A stretch of 64,000 nt of DNA, taken from the NCBI GenBank assembly GCA_028820655.1, contig JAPPIK010000002.1, positions 1-64,000 on the forward strand, written 5' to 3'. The notes below the pieces were generated by a model, which worked only from the letters and a program-made list of their open reading frames with translations, did not search any database and was not told the DNA's origin. A program made the translations under genes and the position numbers. The number at the start of each line of letters is the position of its first letter. The first letter of the stretch is position 1. Below, one piece after another: positions 37,002 through 44,572 of this stretch. The stretch is from Candidatus Poribacteria bacterium. GTDB taxonomy: Bacteria > Poribacteria > WGA-4E > JAJDTR01.

Positions 37002-38738
37002 CTACTCCCACATCCATTCAACTCCAAAGGCACTTTCGTCGTCAAGTGTTACTTCAATTATCTGGGCTTCAATCAACACTTGTGGAAGCAGCACGTCAAG
37101 TTTCTTGATCAGATTTTCAACGGAAGGAAAGTTTCGGACAAAGGTGGTAATGAGAAGCGAGTTTGTATCCTCATCGGCGACAATCTTTACGTTGCCCGTA
37201 AGTCCCCGCGCGGCGTCGGCGGTCTGCGCGCTAGATCCTAGCGCTCCGGCTGAAAATGTTCTGCCGCCAAATCTTCCTCCGAACCCGCCGCCGAATCCGC
37301 CTCCAAAACCGCCTCCGAAATTTCCACGTGTCGCCGCTTGACGCTCAAAGAGTTCAGTCGACAGCAATTCGTTAAGTATTGTTTCCAAATTCGCGGCATC
37401 GGCATGTTCGAGGACAAAAACCCGCGTATCTTCTGCAAAGTCTGCGATGTCTCGATCTAGCTGCTCAATCAAATTCCCAACAGACTCCATTTGCTGAGCG
37501 GTAGTTGTGACAATGACCGAGTTCGTTCGCGCATCCGGCACCGCCGTCAACTCCGGTAAACCGAGTACTCCTTGACCGCTTTGTTCGTTGGCCCGCTGTT
37601 GTTGCTCGAGAAAGAAGCGTCTGCCTCTTCCGCCGAATCCGCCAAATCCACCGAACCCTCCGCCGGTAAACACGTTTTGGGCTGCACTGGAAAATGCTTG
37701 GTTCAGTTCATTGGCGATTTCGGTGGCATCGCCATGATCTAGAGAAAATACGCGCGTTTCTGGCTGTGAAAATCGCTGAGTATCAAGTTCACTGACTAGC
37801 CTCCTGATGACATCAAGATTCTGTTGGCTCGCAGAGACAATAAGGGAATTGGTGTTTTCGTCAGCAATCGCCTTGACTTCCCCGAGCAGTTGAAGCGCCC
37901 CTCCTTCCGTGGGACTGCTTTGCTCGAACTGAGCAGCTCCATTTCTCCCGAAGTCATCGCCTCCCCCGAATGGACCGCGCCCGCCGAAACCTCCTCGGCG
38001 CCTTCGTTGTTGACGTTCTTGCTCCGCGGCGGCGGCTGCATCCGCCGGTTTTTCAAACAGTTTAGTAATCACTTCGGCTAAGGCCGCCGCGTCCGAGTAT
38101 TGAAGTGCAAACACCTCTATCTTTATTCGGTCCCCCATTGACACGTCCAGTTGCGTGACTATCTCTGCCAGTCTCTTGATTTGAGCAGAAGACGCAGTGA
38201 TGATCAACGTATTGCTTCGGCCGTACGCGGTCATTACCCCATACTGTGGAATAAATTCCTTAAGATCTTTTACGAGTTGCGTGGCGTCCGCAGAGTTGAG
38301 GGGCAGTACCTGCGTGACTATGGTATCGTCCGGCTTTATGCCTTGCGGATCGCTCCCAATCCGTATCGGAGTGGCTTCCAGTTTTGCCTCCTCCAACGGG
38401 ACGATTTTTGCGCTGTTACCGTTGATGATGCTAGTGTATCCTTTGATCGCTAGCACGGCGTTCAGCACTGTAAAGGCCTCATCCACGGGCATATCATCGG
38501 GGCTGATAATGGTTACACGCATGTCTAAATCCGCGGATTTGACAACCGTGTAACCGGTCACTTCGGAAAGGAATTCCAAGACATGGTCGATTGCCGCATC
38601 TTTGAAACGCATAGAAATACGCCGCGATTGGACTTCAGTATCGACGACCGCCTGATCGGCGACTCCCCTCACGCATTCGGTACCGACAAGACAGAATACA
38701 AAAATGAGAAGAGACGTCCCGCGCGTGAATTCAGTCAT
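37002..38738 (-). CDS. gspD: Type II secretion-type secretin GspD, N-terminal part ending at an in-frame TAG
   Basis: This 578-aa part starts with a signal peptide (LLIFVFCLVGTECVRG), then an N0/STN-like domain (ISMRFKDAAIDHVLEFLSEVTGYTVV) and three N-domains (QVLPLNSADATQLVKDL, EVFALQYSDAAALAEVI, RVFSLDHGDATEIANEL, RVFVLEHADAANLETIL). The domain linkers carry Gly-rich inserts (RRRRGGFGGRGPFGGGDD; GGFGGFGGFGGRGRR; GGGFGGGFGGGFGGRFGG). It stops at TAG 37002-37004 after AFGVEWMWE, just where the secretin core begins, and the frame continues in the entry at 36312. The complete product would be about 808 residues. The ATG at 38738 overlaps the upstream stop as ATGA, so it is coupled to the GspC-like gene. 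Whether the TAG is real, an error or suppressed cannot be decided here. Confidence 0.9.
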   Translation of the reverse strand: MTEFTRGTSLLIFVFCLVGTECVRGVADQAVVDTEVQSRRISMRFKDAAIDHVLEFLSEVTGYTVVKSADLDMRVTIISPDDMPVDEAFTVLNAVLAIKGYTSIINGNSAKIVPLEEAKLEATPIRIGSDPQGIKPDDTIVTQVLPLNSADATQLVKDLKEFIPQYGVMTAYGRSNTLIITASSAQIKRLAEIVTQLDVSMGDRIKIEVFALQYSDAAALAEVITKLFEKPADAAAAAEQERQQRRRRGGFGGRGPFGGGDDFGRNGAAQFEQSSPTEGGALQLLGEVKAIADENTNSLIVSASQQNLDVIRRLVSELDTQRFSQPETRVFSLDHGDATEIANELNQAFSSAAQNVFTGGGFGGFGGFGGRGRRFFLEQQQRANEQSGQGVLGLPELTAVPDARTNSVIVTTTAQQMESVGNLIEQLDRDIADFAEDTRVFVLEHADAANLETILNELLSTELFERQAATRGNFGGGFGGGFGGGFGGRFGGRTFSAGALGSSAQTADAARGLTGNVKIVADEDTNSLLITTFVRNFPSVENLIKKLDVLLPQVLIEAQIIEVTLDDESAFGVEWMWE

Positions 38739-39403
38739 TGGTTTAATTCGTTCCTCCTCCTCTCACGCATCCGCTCAATCAAGTCTTGTCCACTTTCGTC
38801 TTCCGGCGCTTCAAGCGCCCGCTGTTTAGCAATTTTGCCAAATATGACTCGCCCATCCGTTCCGTATTCAATGCGTTCGCCCAATGCGAGATTTACAGCC
38901 ATATCCCCGCGTGTCAAGGTTATATGGCCTGGAGCGATCTCCCGAATTCTGGTGTCTTTGAGCGTCTCTCCGCTGCGAAGAAAAACACCGGATTTCATTC
39001 TTTGATCCTCTACCACAGCAAGAAAGTGTGTTCCCCTTTTCACGATTCCCGTCAAGGAAAGGCCGTATGTGGGTGGAGGGGAAAGCGATGCGGCAACGAG
39101 TTCAGGCCCGAGAGTCACACTTTGTTCCATCGGCGGATTGACATCGCGCTTCCAACCGAGGGGACGAAAAAGACTGTTTTCAACAATAATGTCATAATTC
39201 TTCGGTTCTCGGTCAATGGGGGATGATATTCCCGCTTTGGAAGCAGCAGACCTGGCGGGCACAAAACGCCGCTCCGACCGAACCGGTAAAGAAGCGGCAT
39301 TTCGCCATATAATCCTGAGAGTTATGAAACATACGACCAACCCCAAGATCGCCAGGCAAAAGATTGTGGTTTTCCGATGTGCCTTCGTCAATGTTTCATC
39401 CAC
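38735..39403 (-). CDS. GspC/PulC-like type II secretion inner-membrane protein
   Basis: This 222-aa bitopic protein has one N-terminal transmembrane helix (TIFCLAILGLVVCFITLRIIW) and a periplasmic part with a homology-region-like domain, about residues 115-185 (YGLSLTGIVKRGTHFLAVVED, VFLRSGETLKDTRIREIAPGHITLTRGDMAVNLALGE). The fold pattern and the gene directly before gspD suggest GspC, the clamp that contacts the secretin. The start is probably GTG at 39403, overlapping the upstream stop by 8 bases (GTGGATGA); the frame is open further but there it only antiparallels the upstream gene. Its stop overlaps the gspD start. It lacks an obvious PDZ domain, so it is a short GspC type. Confidence 0.65.
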   Translation of the reverse strand: MDETLTKAHRKTTIFCLAILGLVVCFITLRIIWRNAASLPVRSERRFVPARSAASKAGISSPIDREPKNYDIIVENSLFRPLGWKRDVNPPMEQSVTLGPELVAASLSPPPTYGLSLTGIVKRGTHFLAVVEDQRMKSGVFLRSGETLKDTRIREIAPGHITLTRGDMAVNLALGERIEYGTDGRVIFGKIAKQRALEAPEDESGQDLIERMRERRRNELNQ

Positions 39404-39767
39404 CCTGATTATTGAATTTTCGCCAGCGGCCCGCGACCCACACCCAGCCGTCCGGACGCCTTTCCCAACGACCGGAGATCCAAGCACCACGCGGATTCCG
39501 CTCCCAGTGCCCACGCACCCAGACATATTTCCTGCCTGCCCAACGCCAATGCCCGCCAACCCAAACTGCCTTCGGATTCGGCTTCCGAGGCCGACGTTCC
39601 GCGATTAGCGCTGGTGGGGGTTCATGAACGTAAACTAACTTGACTCGCTCGATTTTCCTTCGAGGTAGCGGATAAACCGCACAACCGATTGAAGTGGCCA
39701 ACAAACTGGCAAGCATTAGAAACAAAATAATCAACTTGCATGTTCCTTTAATTTGCCGATTGTTCAT
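39396..39767 (-). CDS. YXWGXW-repeat lipoprotein
   Basis: This 123-aa lipoprotein has a lipobox (LLATSIGC) after a hydrophobic signal. The mature part holds four repeats of the W-G-x-W type: WVGGHWRWAGRKYVW, VRGHWERNPRGAW, ISGRWERRPDGWVW, VAGRWRKFN. These resemble YXWGXW repeat proteins, often found in predicted envelope proteins of unknown role. The ATG at 39767 follows GGAG by about 7 bases; the frame is open to 39815 without a ribosome site. It starts 48 bp after the preceding lipoprotein gene and overlaps the GspC-like gene by 8 bp. The aromatic-rich repeats may bind peptidoglycan or another envelope polymer. Confidence 0.75.
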   Translation of the reverse strand: MNNRQIKGTCKLIILFLMLASLLATSIGCAVYPLPRRKIERVKLVYVHEPPPALIAERRPRKPNPKAVWVGGHWRWAGRKYVWVRGHWERNPRGAWISGRWERRPDGWVWVAGRWRKFNNQGG

Positions 39768-39815
39768 TGTGGTTCTCCGTCTTACTGTTCTGGTCAGATT
39801 GTGGTTGGCTATCAA

Positions 39816-40376
39816 TCAAAATGCGCCAAATCTACGTCCGCCGCCACGCCTTCGATTGCCTCCGGTCCCGCCTGCTCGTCCGATTTCGGGCACTGTAAGA
39901 TCGGGCAGTTTTATATCGGAAAACTTCTCCCGCTGTTCGTCGTCAAGAATGTCCTGAATCTCTGCAACTACAGCATCAATCCGGTTTTGATAATCCTTGC
40001 GCTGCCGATAGAACAATTGCATCTTTGCTTGCGGGCCGCTAACAGAAGCGGCGCCTCTTCTGCCAAACCCGACGCCACCCGCACGCCTTTGGTTCCGCAT
40101 CTCGGACAGTTCAGTCTCCAATGTCTCTTTCTCTAACTCGTAATCTTCGACTAGCTTCTCGATCTGCTGAATTTTAGTACGAGCTATTTCGCGCTGATCA
40201 GCCGAGAGTTTTAGGGCTTTCGAGGTTTTGTCGATATCCAGAAGTTTAGTGCCGGCACAACCAGACACCACAAGAATCGCAATGACGAAGGTGAGCCCAA
40301 TATATGATTTTCGGAATATCATCCGTTTTGTCCTCATGGTCCGATTATGCTGTGAACGAGGGGAAAGCAATTTCAT
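39816..40376 (-). CDS. Lipoprotein with coiled-coil and Gly/Arg-rich tail
   Basis: This protein of up to 186 aa has a lipoprotein signal (LTFVIAILVVSGC, lipobox Cys) followed by a charged helical segment (ALKLSADQREIARTKIQQIEKLVEDYELEKETLETELSEMR), which should form a coiled coil. A second helical part (FYRQRKDYQNRIDAVVAEIQDILDDEQREKF) follows. The C-terminus is Gly/Arg-rich (RRRGGGRRFG). The LSADQ and DEQREKF segments recall Spy/CpxP-like LTXXQ repeats. The start is uncertain: the ATG at 40376 has GGGG close by, while the ATG at 40322 has GAGGA at a better distance and gives a more typical signal. It lies between the Spy-like gene and the YXWGXW gene in one operon. Confidence 0.65.
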   Translation of the reverse strand: MKLLSPRSQHNRTMRTKRMIFRKSYIGLTFVIAILVVSGCAGTKLLDIDKTSKALKLSADQREIARTKIQQIEKLVEDYELEKETLETELSEMRNQRRAGGVGFGRRGAASVSGPQAKMQLFYRQRKDYQNRIDAVVAEIQDILDDEQREKFSDIKLPDLTVPEIGRAGGTGGNRRRGGGRRFGAF

Positions 40377-40408
40377 TTCCCCTTTTCTGACGCGTTCAAG
40401 TTTCGATA

Positions 40409-41017
40409 CTACCGATCGCGGCGAGGTCGGTCGCCGCGGCGCCCATCTCCGCCCCCTGTGCGTCCTCGACGTCCGCCGAATCCTCCGAATCCGCCGCTAT
40501 TGTTAACAATTCCAGCGACGGTTAACTGGGCTTCTTGGCGCACAGTGAGAAGCTCAACCAGACTTTTCTCCAATGAATCGGATTTCGTCTTCTGCTCATT
40601 CTGCTTTGCTTTAAGAGCATCGAGTGCGGCTTTAATCTTCATATTATCCCCGGCTTCAACCGCTGAACGAACCGCTTGCATTAAAGGCCGCAACTCTTGG
40701 CGTCGTCCCAGTCGATATTCCGCTATCGCCTTGATTCGGGGAACCAAAACGGTTTTCTCATCTTCAGAAAGGCTTAATCCCTCTATGGCGCGCCGGGTTT
40801 GTCGCTCGACCATCTCTTCAAGATTGAATTCCCCTCTCCTTCCACCGCCCCGATCGCCGCGTCCCGATTCACGACGGCCAGAACGGTCAGGCCGCGTATC
40901 CTCTTGCGCAGAAATGTAGTATGCACCGGAAAACACGGATCCGATGATGAATACAAGCGCGAGAAGGTAAGCTAACTTCGTCCTTAATGGGTTTGATTTT
41001 CTCGGTGTGATTGACAT
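40409..41017 (-). CDS. Exported Spy/CpxP-like helical protein with RGG-rich ends
   Basis: This 202-aa protein begins with a signal anchor (LAYLLALVFIIGSVFSGAYYISA). An Arg/Gly-rich stretch (SGRRESGRGDRGGGRRGEF) follows, then a helical core (LSLSEDEKTVLVPRIKAIAEYRLGRRQELRPLM, MKIKAALDALKAKQNEQKTKSDSLEKSLVELLTVRQEAQL) and a Gly/Arg-rich tail (GGFGGFGGRRGRTGGGDG). The helical core with LSxxE and QEAQL spacing resembles Spy/CpxP-type periplasmic proteins. The ATG at 41017 is set by GGAGG 8 bases upstream. It is the first gene of the operon leading to gspD. The RGG-like tracts recur in the lipoprotein and in GspD. Confidence 0.65.
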   Translation of the reverse strand: MSITPRKSNPLRTKLAYLLALVFIIGSVFSGAYYISAQEDTRPDRSGRRESGRGDRGGGRRGEFNLEEMVERQTRRAIEGLSLSEDEKTVLVPRIKAIAEYRLGRRQELRPLMQAVRSAVEAGDNMKIKAALDALKAKQNEQKTKSDSLEKSLVELLTVRQEAQLTVAGIVNNSGGFGGFGGRRGRTGGGDGRRGDRPRRDR

Positions 41018-41440
41018 TGTGCTATCCTCCATAACGACATGAGTGAGTTAGTTCTAGTTTGATTGACGCGATACTCCCCAAAATGTTAGACAGACGACGA
41101 CAACAAAAGTTCGCAAATTAATACATCAATGCGAGGAGATTCTACCGCATTTCGCCCCATGAGATACTTATTTCGGTCGGACTGGAAGCGGGAATCCCCA
41201 TTACAACGATTCGATGGTCAATAAAGAGGACAATTGAGGGGGTAAAGTAATCTGTCCGTATGTGCTTGGATTGTTGAAAGTTTCTCGCTATAATGAAATG
41301 GAGATAGTTGGATTCAATAAATTTCCTATTCCCTTTACAATCGCCTACGGGCCTCTGTTAATGTTGAGCCCTGCCTTTGGACCGAGATTTAGAAGCTACG
41401 TACTGTATCGAAAACCAAGAAGTATCAATCTGATGATACG
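41018..41440. other. Intergenic region between divergent secretin operon and ankyrin gene
   Basis: This 423-bp region separates divergent transcripts. It contains a plausible promoter for the ankyrin gene (see 41266-41294). I saw no convincing promoter for the leftward secretin operon and no RNA gene. Confidence 0.4.
41266..41294 (+). promoter_or_regulatory. Predicted promoter upstream of ankyrin gene
   Basis: TTGGAT (41266-41271), a 17-bp spacer and a perfect TATAAT (41289-41294). The -35 match is only 3/6. The predicted start near 41300 leaves a leader of about 140 bases to the ATG at 41441. Confidence 0.4.
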
Positions 41441-43105
41441 ATGACTACGATGAATCCAATCTCCGATAGCCGCACGTCCGATGAAAAGATTGAAGCCATC
41501 CTTCGCCCGAAATGGTGCGAGATTTCCGAGGACGGTCGGCTCTATTGGGATTTGATTTGCGCCGCTATCCGCAACGACGTGAAGACAATACTCGATAATC
41601 TTAAAGCGGAACCGGATTGCGCGCGACTGGAGTTCTGGTACACGCCTCCCATCCACTTTGCCGTCCGCGAGGGCAATTTGGACGCGGCGCGAATACTTTG
41701 GGAGGCATACCCGTACGACGAAGTGACGGGGCTCATTAGGACGGCAGAGGATCGCAGCCATACTGATGTCGCAGACTTCTTACGTACGGCAATCGGTGCA
41801 GAGGCTTCATGCGCCGATCTTCGGTTGCACCAAGCCGTGGAAACCGGAAATCAAGAGGAAATTCAACGCCTATTGGCTAACATGCCGGACATTAGTGCAA
41901 ATCGCGATTCAAACGGACGTACAGCGTTGCACCTCGCCGTGATCGCCGGCGAAAAAGATGCGGTGGGTGGACTACTCGCGAATGGCATTGATATTGACTG
42001 CACGGATCACGCTGGCTTTCGTGCGATTCACTATGCCTACTGGTCCAATCAATATTGGACGCTGGCAGAGAATGTAGACAGGCTGTTAGAGATGTTGCTC
42101 GAAGCAGGGGCGGCCGACAGTGCAACACTTGCGTCGGCTCGCGGGGATATGGCTGAACTACAAGCCTTCATCGCGGCGGATCCGGCGCTTGTTAACGATG
42201 GCGAGGCATTGCAGAAGCGCCCACTCTCTGCCGCGGCAGAGCGGGGCCACCACAAGATTGTGCGTTACCTCCTCGACCACGGCGCAAATCCATCGCTGCG
42301 GGAAGGACGGATGTGTCCGCACGGTTCCGCGCTGATGGCGGCCTCCGTGAGAAACGATCTCAAAATGGCGCGATGGCTGCTTGAGGCCGGCGCCGATCCT
42401 AATGGAGACATTGACTCGTCTGGCACACCGGCAATACGCGCCTCGTCCGATGCGATGCGAGGGCTCATGTACGAGTACGGCGGACGCACCGGAACAGCAT
42501 GGGGTTTTGCTCAGAGCGGCAATCTTGAGACCTTGGCGGCAATCCTCCGATACTGCGGCGACCCGTTTTCGGACGAAGAGAGCGAATACCTTACAACGCC
42601 GTACACCGCCATAATTAGCGGTTACAGGCGTCAACTGGACAAAAAACTGAGCACCGACGCCCATGAGGCTATGCTGAACATGTTCTTGCGCCGTGGGCAC
42701 CCGATGCCTAAGGCGCTTACCGAGTGCAAAACATACCTCTACCATGTTCCGCACATGACGCAGCGGTTGCTGAATCACGGGCTGAATCCAAATTTGCCCG
42801 ACTGGCAGCGTCGCACCCCATTGCACGACCTGTGTGCCGGAATCCGACACGTAAATGATGCACCGGAATTGGTGCAGCTCTTTATCGACTACGGCGCCGA
42901 CATAGACGCTATTGACGAGGAAGACCGCTCTACGCCATTGGGCATAGCCGCCCGCGAAGGAAACGTGGAACTTGTCGCGCTGTTACGTTCCAACGGTGCC
43001 GATCCAAATGCCGCGGGCGCGAATTGGGCAACACCGCTCGCTTGGGCAGAGCGCCGAGGGCACGAGAAAATCGCGTCAATGTTGCGAGAATGCGAAGCAG
43101 GCTAA
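41441..43105 (+). CDS. Ankyrin-repeat protein
   Basis: This 554-aa protein has ankyrin repeats over most of its length. Clear copies: NGRTALHLAVIAGEKDAVGGLLANGIDI, KRPLSAAAERGHHKIVRYLLDHGANPSL, GSALMAASVRNDLKMARWLLEAGADPNG, RTPLHDLCAGIRHVNDAPELVQLFIDYGADIDA, STPLGIAAREGNVELVALLRSNGADPNA and ATPLAWAERRGHEKIASML. There is no signal peptide or membrane segment, so it is probably cytoplasmic, or exported by a route not visible here. Ankyrin repeats bind proteins and are often abundant in symbionts. It starts at ATG 41441 after a predicted promoter and appears to be a single-gene unit. A smaller ankyrin protein lies at 56571. Confidence 0.9.
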   Translation: MTTMNPISDSRTSDEKIEAILRPKWCEISEDGRLYWDLICAAIRNDVKTILDNLKAEPDCARLEFWYTPPIHFAVREGNLDAARILWEAYPYDEVTGLIRTAEDRSHTDVADFLRTAIGAEASCADLRLHQAVETGNQEEIQRLLANMPDISANRDSNGRTALHLAVIAGEKDAVGGLLANGIDIDCTDHAGFRAIHYAYWSNQYWTLAENVDRLLEMLLEAGAADSATLASARGDMAELQAFIAADPALVNDGEALQKRPLSAAAERGHHKIVRYLLDHGANPSLREGRMCPHGSALMAASVRNDLKMARWLLEAGADPNGDIDSSGTPAIRASSDAMRGLMYEYGGRTGTAWGFAQSGNLETLAAILRYCGDPFSDEESEYLTTPYTAIISGYRRQLDKKLSTDAHEAMLNMFLRRGHPMPKALTECKTYLYHVPHMTQRLLNHGLNPNLPDWQRRTPLHDLCAGIRHVNDAPELVQLFIDYGADIDAIDEEDRSTPLGIAAREGNVELVALLRSNGADPNAAGANWATPLAWAERRGHEKIASMLRECEAG

Positions 43106-43230
43106 CCCTATCATCCCTCCCGATACCCTCCATAGAATCAATCGGACCGCTAGTAGCGCCCGATTTCTCGCCCATACATCAAATAGCCACCTATTTTGTT
43201 CTAACTGCCTAAAATTCAGATGTTTAGATG

Positions 43231-43247
43231 CCTAAAATTTAGGCAAT
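43231..43247. promoter_or_regulatory. Palindromic motif upstream of porin (candidate operator)
   Basis: TGCCTAAAATTTAGGCA is a 17-bp palindrome around a single central base. A related TGCCTAAAATT is at 43208-43218 and an inverted AATTTTAGG at 43331-43339. Three similar sites within about 130 bp, upstream of a porin-urea transporter unit, suggest binding of a repressor or activator; which one is unknown. Confidence 0.4.
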
Positions 43248-43475
43248 TTCATCGGAGACACCATTTTCCTAAGCACTTGGCTTGCCAATACAACCTTCTC
43301 CAAATCCGCGCAACATAGGTGTTTGTCCGAAATTTTAGGTGCAGTCCATCACAAATAGCGCGCTGCCTGCGGGTTGGCATTGCTCTTGCTGATAGTGCTT
43401 CTGTCTAGTGGGCGGAAAAATGAAATGTGTCCGTCTATCTGAAGAGATGAAGAAGCCTGTATGTGAACAGAGTGG

Positions 43476-43503
43476 TTGAAAGTGGACGGGGACTGGCTAT
43501 TCT
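43476..43503 (+). promoter_or_regulatory. Possible promoter of the porin gene
   Basis: TTGAAA (43476-43481), a 16-bp spacer and TATTCT (43498-43503) lie about 54 bp before the ATG at 43557, with GGAGG in the leader. The hexamers match consensus 5/6 and 4/6. Confidence 0.33.
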
Positions 43504-43556
43504 CCTAGTATTTCAACAGCATCTCATCAACATCGTTTGAATAATGGAGGAAACTA

Positions 43557-44525
43557 ATGATTTTGTCAAATTCGAGGTTTAAAGGCACGCAATCGTATCT
43601 CTGCGCCGTTGTTCTGCTGGTTTTCGTCTGCGCGATCGGTTCCGCGTCCGCAGAAATCAAACTAACCGACAGCCTTTCAGTTTCAGGATTCTTGGATATG
43701 TCATCCACTACGACTAGCGGTGGTGATGAGACTGAAATAGGCTTGAATTTCGACCAATTTGAGTTGGATTTCAAGATTGAGCAAGGATCGGTCACCGGAT
43801 ATGTTGACATCGACAGCACGGGCCCGGACGCGGGAATTAAGTTGGAACAGGGGTATGTAACTTACACGCTGCCCGATTCGACCATTTCCGGAATGAGCAT
43901 CAAAGCCGGCCGATTCCTGAGTGCCATGGGGTTTGAAGCGGCTGAACCGACGGGATTGTTTCAGTACTCGTTCTCCGAAGGAATTCCCTATCCCGGTTAT
44001 CAAAACGGAATCGGGATCGATGTGAAACCCGCCGAACAGGTCGGGATTTACGTCGCGCTCCTGTCTGGTGTCTGGGATGTTAATGACACCAACGTGAAGG
44101 ATCCCGGCATCGAGGCACAAGTGGCACTGACACCGATTGAGCAAGTCATCGCCAAGGTCGGTTATGCGATGGACAAACTGGAAGACTACTCACAGAGCGA
44201 ACTCAACGCCTGGGTGCAGTTCGCGCAAGGGCCGTTGACGTTAGCTGGTGAATTTGACGTATTGACAAACTGGGGCGCCGACGGCAAGAACGGTACTCAC
44301 TTTCTCGGTATGGCAAATCTATCATTGGCGGACATGATAGCTGCGCCTGTCGCCGTAACCCTTCGATTCAGCGGAATCAGTCTGGATGATGAAGACGGTT
44401 CCAACGAGTTCACGCTCAGCCCATCTTACTCGGCGACGGATAACTGGTTGCTTCTCGCGGAATTCAAGCAGCGGCTCGACAAAGAAGAAACAATCATCGC
44501 CGTCGAATCACTTTTCACATTTTAA
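43557..44525 (+). CDS. Outer-membrane porin-like beta-barrel protein
   Basis: This 322-aa protein has a signal peptide (YLCAVVLLVFVCAIGSASA, cleavage near residue 32) and a chain of alternating beta-strands ending in Phe (VESLFTF), the usual C-terminal outer-membrane barrel signal. Features: VSGFLDMSSTTTSG, SVTGYVDIDSTG, AGRFLSAMGFEAAEPTGLFQYSF, GYQNGIGIDVKP and LLLAEFKQRLD. The pattern resembles porins encoded beside amide and urea transporters (FmdC-like). GGAGG lies 7-8 bases before the ATG. It is 47 bp upstream of urtA, probably in one transcript, so a role in urea passage across the outer membrane is likely. Confidence 0.75.
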   Translation: MILSNSRFKGTQSYLCAVVLLVFVCAIGSASAEIKLTDSLSVSGFLDMSSTTTSGGDETEIGLNFDQFELDFKIEQGSVTGYVDIDSTGPDAGIKLEQGYVTYTLPDSTISGMSIKAGRFLSAMGFEAAEPTGLFQYSFSEGIPYPGYQNGIGIDVKPAEQVGIYVALLSGVWDVNDTNVKDPGIEAQVALTPIEQVIAKVGYAMDKLEDYSQSELNAWVQFAQGPLTLAGEFDVLTNWGADGKNGTHFLGMANLSLADMIAAPVAVTLRFSGISLDDEDGSNEFTLSPSYSATDNWLLLAEFKQRLDKEETIIAVESLFTF

Positions 44526-44572
44526 CTTAAAGTAAGAAAGCTCAAACTTCCAAGTTCTAAGGAGGATTTCAA

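Larger units (their letters stand above)
43106..43556. other. Intergenic region upstream of the porin-urea uptake locus
   Basis: This 451-bp region before the porin contains a symmetric TGCCTAAAATTTAGGCA and two related half-sites (described separately), plus a candidate promoter near the porin start. I see no gene. It is the likely control region of the porin-urtA unit. Confidence 0.4.

Noticed and set aside
37002-37004. TAG recoded as sense genome-wide
   Set aside because: urtC and other intact genes end at TAG in the expected place, so TAG is an ordinary stop codon here.
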